Source of the DNA: Chlamydiae bacterium SM23_39
Lineage (GTDB): Bacteria > Chlamydiota > Chlamydiia > Chlamydiales > SM23-39
Assembly: GCA_001303765.1 (NCBI GenBank)
Contig: LJUH01000009.1
Coordinates: forward strand, 1 to 32,148
Reading direction: 5' to 3'
Length of the DNA stretch: 32,148 bases
Part shown: positions 29,700 through 32,148 of the stretch, piece by piece
Layout: each line of letters begins with the position of its first letter
How positions within the stretch are numbered: position 1 is the stretch's first letter
Position numbers and translations under genes: made by a program
The notes under the pieces: generated by a model
Told to the model about the DNA's origin: nothing
Databases searched by the model: none
The model's input: only the letters and a program-made list of their open reading frames with translations

Positions 29700-31517
29700 A
29701 TGGTTGAGAAAAAATTAAAAATCAAAACACCTCCTAATTCCAAAGAATCAGAGATGATGGTTTTAGGAAGTATGTTAACTAATTTTAATAGTTTAAATAT
29801 AGCAATAGATGGATTAGAAGAAACAGATTTCTATTATCAAGAACATAGGATAATATTCAAAAGCATAAAAGAACTTTATAAAAAAGATAAACCTGCTGAT
29901 ATCCACATAGTTGCTGAAGAGCTTAAAAATATAGAAAAGCTAAAAGAAGTAGGAGATATAAATTATTTAACCACTTTAGCTCAATATGCTGGAACCTCTG
30001 TTTATGTAGAAGAATATATCAATCTAATCAAAGAAAAATCAATTTTAAGGCAGATGATAGATGTCTCTAATGAAATAATAAAATTCTCTTTAAAATCTCC
30101 TAAAGATGTATATCAAATTTTAGATGAAGCTCAATCCAAATATTTTAATATATCTCAAAAATCAAATAGAAAATATGGAGTTTTGGTAAAAGAACTCTTA
30201 TCTGGAGTTAGTTCAGAAAGTAAACTTCCCTTTTTAAAAGAATTACAAGAAAGGCAAGAAAATTATCAAAAAAAAGGACCTGAAGCTTCAAAAATAATCG
30301 GAGTTGCATCTCATTTTACAGATTTAGATAAATTAATTAATGGCATGACAGCTTCTAATTTAATAATTCTTGCTTCAAGACCAGCTATGGGAAAAACAGC
30401 TCTTGCATTAAACATATCCGAAAACATAAGTTTAAAAAGTTCCCTACCAGTTGGAATATTTTCATTAGAAATGACAGCTGAGCAGCTTCTTCATAGAATA
30501 ATCTGTTCTCAATCAGAAGTTGAATCAGACAAAATAAAAACAGGTTCTTTAAATGGTTTAGAATATCAAAATATAGTTTCAACAGTAAATATTTTAAAAA
30601 ATCATAATATTGTTATCGATGATTATCCTGGTTTAAAAATAACAGATATAAGAGCTAGAGCTAGAAGGATGAAAGAAGTATATGATGTAAAATTTTTAGT
30701 GATAGATTATCTTCAACTAATTTCAGGATCTGGAACTATGAAATCTTCAGAAAGCAGGCAAATAGAAATTTCAGAAATTTCAAGAATGTTAAAAAATTTA
30801 GCAAGAGAATTAAACATACCCATCCTTTGTCTTTCTCAGCTTTCTAGGAAGGTAGAAGAGAGGCAGGGTCACAGACCTATAATGAGTGATTTAAGAGAAT
30901 CAGGCTGTTTAGCAGGGGATACGTTGATAAAAGATTATCAAAATGAGAAGCTATATACAATTGAAGAGCTCGCTAAAAGAAAAATCCAAAAACCTATTTA
31001 CACATATTCTGTAGACAAAAATTTTAAATTAAAAAAACAAAAATTTATTAAATTTTTTTCTTCAGGAAAAAAATTAACATATCTTTTAAAAACAAAATCA
31101 AAATCTATAAAGGCTAGCTCTAACCACCCATTTTTAAAAAAAGAGGGATGGGTTAATTTAGAACAATTAAAAGTAAAAGATAAAATTGCAACTTTTAAAC
31201 TTCAAAACATATATTGGGAAGAGATCATATCAATACAAGAATTAAAAGAAGAAGAAGTATATGATGCCACTGTAGAAAATTTACATAACTTTATAGCAAA
31301 TGATATAATAGTTCATAATAGTATAGAACAAGATGCTGATCTTATCATGTTTATTTTTAGAAATGAATATTATGATCCCTATGATAAACCAGGATACGCT
31401 GAATTGATAGTTGCAAAAAATAGGCATGGAAGAGTAGGTTCTGTTAATTTAACTTTTAGAAAAGAAATAGCTCAATTTTCCAATTACTCAGAAAAAGAAT
31501 ACTTTGTAGAAAATTAA
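29700..31517 (+). CDS. dnaB: Replicative DNA helicase DnaB carrying a mini-intein
   Basis: DnaB is the hexameric helicase of the replication fork. The 605-residue reading consists of a 402-residue N-extein, a 138-residue intein (403-540) and a 65-residue C-extein, giving a mature protein of 467 residues, the usual DnaB size. N-terminal DnaB domain: PPNSKESEMMVLGSML. RecA-like ATPase: Walker A ASRPAMGKTAL with Lys232, SLEMTAEQLLHRI, Walker B FLVIDYLQLI, and PILCLSQLSRKVEERQGHRPIMSDLRESG just before the insertion. After it, SIEQDADLIMFIFRNEYYD and the arginine-finger region VAKNRHGRVGSVNLTF. No ribosome site is seen before the ATG. Activity of the helicase depends on splicing, since the insert breaks the ATPase core. 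Confidence 0.95.
   Translation: MVEKKLKIKTPPNSKESEMMVLGSMLTNFNSLNIAIDGLEETDFYYQEHRIIFKSIKELYKKDKPADIHIVAEELKNIEKLKEVGDINYLTTLAQYAGTSVYVEEYINLIKEKSILRQMIDVSNEIIKFSLKSPKDVYQILDEAQSKYFNISQKSNRKYGVLVKELLSGVSSESKLPFLKELQERQENYQKKGPEASKIIGVASHFTDLDKLINGMTASNLIILASRPAMGKTALALNISENISLKSSLPVGIFSLEMTAEQLLHRIICSQSEVESDKIKTGSLNGLEYQNIVSTVNILKNHNIVIDDYPGLKITDIRARARRMKEVYDVKFLVIDYLQLISGSGTMKSSESRQIEISEISRMLKNLARELNIPILCLSQLSRKVEERQGHRPIMSDLRESGCLAGDTLIKDYQNEKLYTIEELAKRKIQKPIYTYSVDKNFKLKKQKFIKFFSSGKKLTYLLKTKSKSIKASSNHPFLKKEGWVNLEQLKVKDKIATFKLQNIYWEEIISIQELKEEEVYDATVENLHNFIANDIIVHNSIEQDADLIMFIFRNEYYDPYDKPGYAELIVAKNRHGRVGSVNLTFRKEIAQFSNYSEKEYFVEN
30906..31319 (+). other. DnaB mini-intein (138 residues, no homing endonuclease)
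   Basis: The insert lies between DLRESG and SIEQDAD. It starts CLAGDT (block A, Cys403), has block B KASSNHPFL (His476, with Ser473 in place of the usual Thr), block F EEVYDATVENLHNFIANDI, and block G VHN (His539, Asn540), followed by Ser541 as the +1 nucleophile. All residues of a class 1 splicing reaction are present. Site and sequence resemble the Synechocystis DnaB intein (which begins CISGDS and ends FVANDIIVHN), but the endonuclease region between blocks B and F is absent, leaving about 45 residues. It is a natural minimal intein and cannot home by itself. Base composition is like the host gene, so it has been here long enough to adapt. Confidence 0.95.
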
Positions 31518-31595
31518 CAATTTTTTTATTAAAAAAAAAAATCTTTATTTCAAAATAAATATTTTTTAACATTAAGAAAAAAGCAAAAAAAAATT

Positions 31596-32148
31596 ATGAA
31601 AAAGAAAATTATTTTAATTGTATTAATAGCTGCAGCTATTGTGTTAACAAAAAATTTATTTTTTAAAAATAAAACAAAAAAAGGTTCTAATCCTACAAAA
31701 GAAAATTGCGTCCCTCAAAAAAAAGAAAATAGTGATAGGGAAGATAAAAAAGAATTCCCTTCAGAACCTCGCATAGATCAAAATCAAAGTCAAACGGATA
31801 ATTCTGTTTTTTTAAAAAAAAATAAAGATTCCGAAAAAGAAGAATCAGACTCTCAAGAACAAGACTCTGACAATAATCAAAATTCCAACAATGAAGATGA
31901 AAATGATGAAGAACAAAATTCTGAGGAAAAAAATAATAATTCTAATGAAAGTGAAGATTCAACAGATGAAGATGAAATCTTTGAAGAACAAGACTCAGAT
32001 GAAAATCAAGATTCTAATGAAAAAACTAATAATTCTAATAAAAGTGAAGATTCAACAGATGAAGATGAAATTTATGAAGAACAAGACTCCAGTGAAAATC
32101 AAGATTCTAATGAAAAAACAAATAATTCTGATGAAAATGAAGATTCAA
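31596..32148 (+). CDS. Partial membrane-anchored acidic repeat protein
   Basis: An open frame from ATG 31596 runs 184 codons to the window edge without a stop. Residues 1-23 are a basic-headed hydrophobic segment (KKKIILIVLIAAAIVLTKNL), either an uncleaved anchor or a signal. A lysine-rich stretch follows (to about 60), and then a low-complexity region of Glu, Asp, Asn, Ser and Gln with a 31-residue tandem repeat. I recognise no family. The acidic, disordered repeat recalls surface or secreted proteins of intracellular bacteria, but composition alone cannot show function. There is no clear ribosome site and 78 bases of A/T-rich sequence separate it from dnaB. The end of the gene is not in the window. 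Confidence 0.75.
   Translation, partial: MKKKIILIVLIAAAIVLTKNLFFKNKTKKGSNPTKENCVPQKKENSDREDKKEFPSEPRIDQNQSQTDNSVFLKKNKDSEKEESDSQEQDSDNNQNSNNEDENDEEQNSEEKNNNSNESEDSTDEDEIFEEQDSDENQDSNEKTNNSNKSEDSTDEDEIYEEQDSSENQDSNEKTNNSDENEDS
31935..32148 (+). repeat. 93-bp tandem repeat in the acidic repeat gene
   Basis: Units at 31935-32027 and 32028-32120, with a third starting at 32121 and cut by the window edge. Each encodes 31 residues beginning NNS and holding SEDSTDEDEI, then EEQDS and NQDSNEK. Units one and two differ at only a few bases, so the array is recently expanded and its length probably varies between strains. Confidence 0.9.

Noticed and set aside
31026-31250. Homing endonuclease inside the intein
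   Set aside because: The distance between blocks B and F is about 45 residues and no LAGLIDADG or HNH motif is present.
1-32148. CRISPR array, prophage or toxin-antitoxin module
   Set aside because: No regularly spaced repeats with unique spacers, no phage structural or integrase genes and no recognisable toxin-antitoxin pair were seen.

Overview
The window comes from a very AT-rich bacterial chromosome, most likely an obligate intracellular member of the Chlamydiota outside the genus Chlamydia. Four things point there. One is a nucleotide (ATP/ADP) translocase of the chlamydial/rickettsial NTT type. The second is the cluster of CT538-family protein (DUF2709), tsaE and a dnaQ-like exonuclease, in the order known from Chlamydia trachomatis (CT538-CT537-CT536). 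The third is the pair mutL-pepP (CT575-CT574), near a reversed block of small pseudopilin-like genes resembling CT568-CT566. The fourth is a leucine dehydrogenase of the kind chlamydiae carry. I cannot name the species from the sequence.

Layout. Positions 1-1781 (minus strand) hold the start of one and the whole of a second secreted Asp-box (BNR) propeller protein; two more members of this family lie at 9426-12284 (minus). Between them are enolase, an Lpg1974-like outer-membrane porin, an MBL-fold hydrolase directly behind tRNA-Arg(ACG) (both minus), and a plus-strand run of an isochorismatase-fold protein, trkA, trkH and a secreted protein of unknown function. That run is closed by a perfect 10-bp hairpin shared with the convergent propeller genes. 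From 12.4 to 19.9 kb: a CCA-adding/poly(A) polymerase (minus), then mutL-pepP-histidine kinase (plus) running into a convergent block pgsA - two pseudopilin-like proteins - lysine-rich membrane protein (minus).

From 19.9 to 21.95 kb is a decaying accessory patch: a frameshifted and nonsense-mutated remnant, a coiled-coil gene with two in-frame TAA codons, and an intact coiled-coil gene whose last 90 bp are duplicated in the remnant. From 21.96 to 26.67 kb (minus) is a housekeeping run, DUF2709 - tsaE - dnaQ-like - pgk - ATP/ADP translocase. From 26.8 kb (plus) come leucine dehydrogenase, argS, a dnaB interrupted by a 138-residue mini-intein, and the start of an acidic 31-residue-repeat protein cut by the window edge.

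How the genes fit together: glycolytic enzymes (enolase, phosphoglycerate kinase) sit beside ATP import. TrkA/TrkH gives potassium uptake. The CCA-adding enzyme is needed because the tRNA-Arg gene encodes no CCA. The most unusual items are the endonuclease-free DnaB intein, the tandem secreted propeller family with a shared promoter architecture, the stop-interrupted coiled-coil gene, an isochorismatase-fold protein without its catalytic cysteine, and a MutL without the endonuclease motif. I see no complete new multi-gene system; the propeller family and the 20-22 kb coiled-coil patch are the best candidates for undescribed host-interaction factors.
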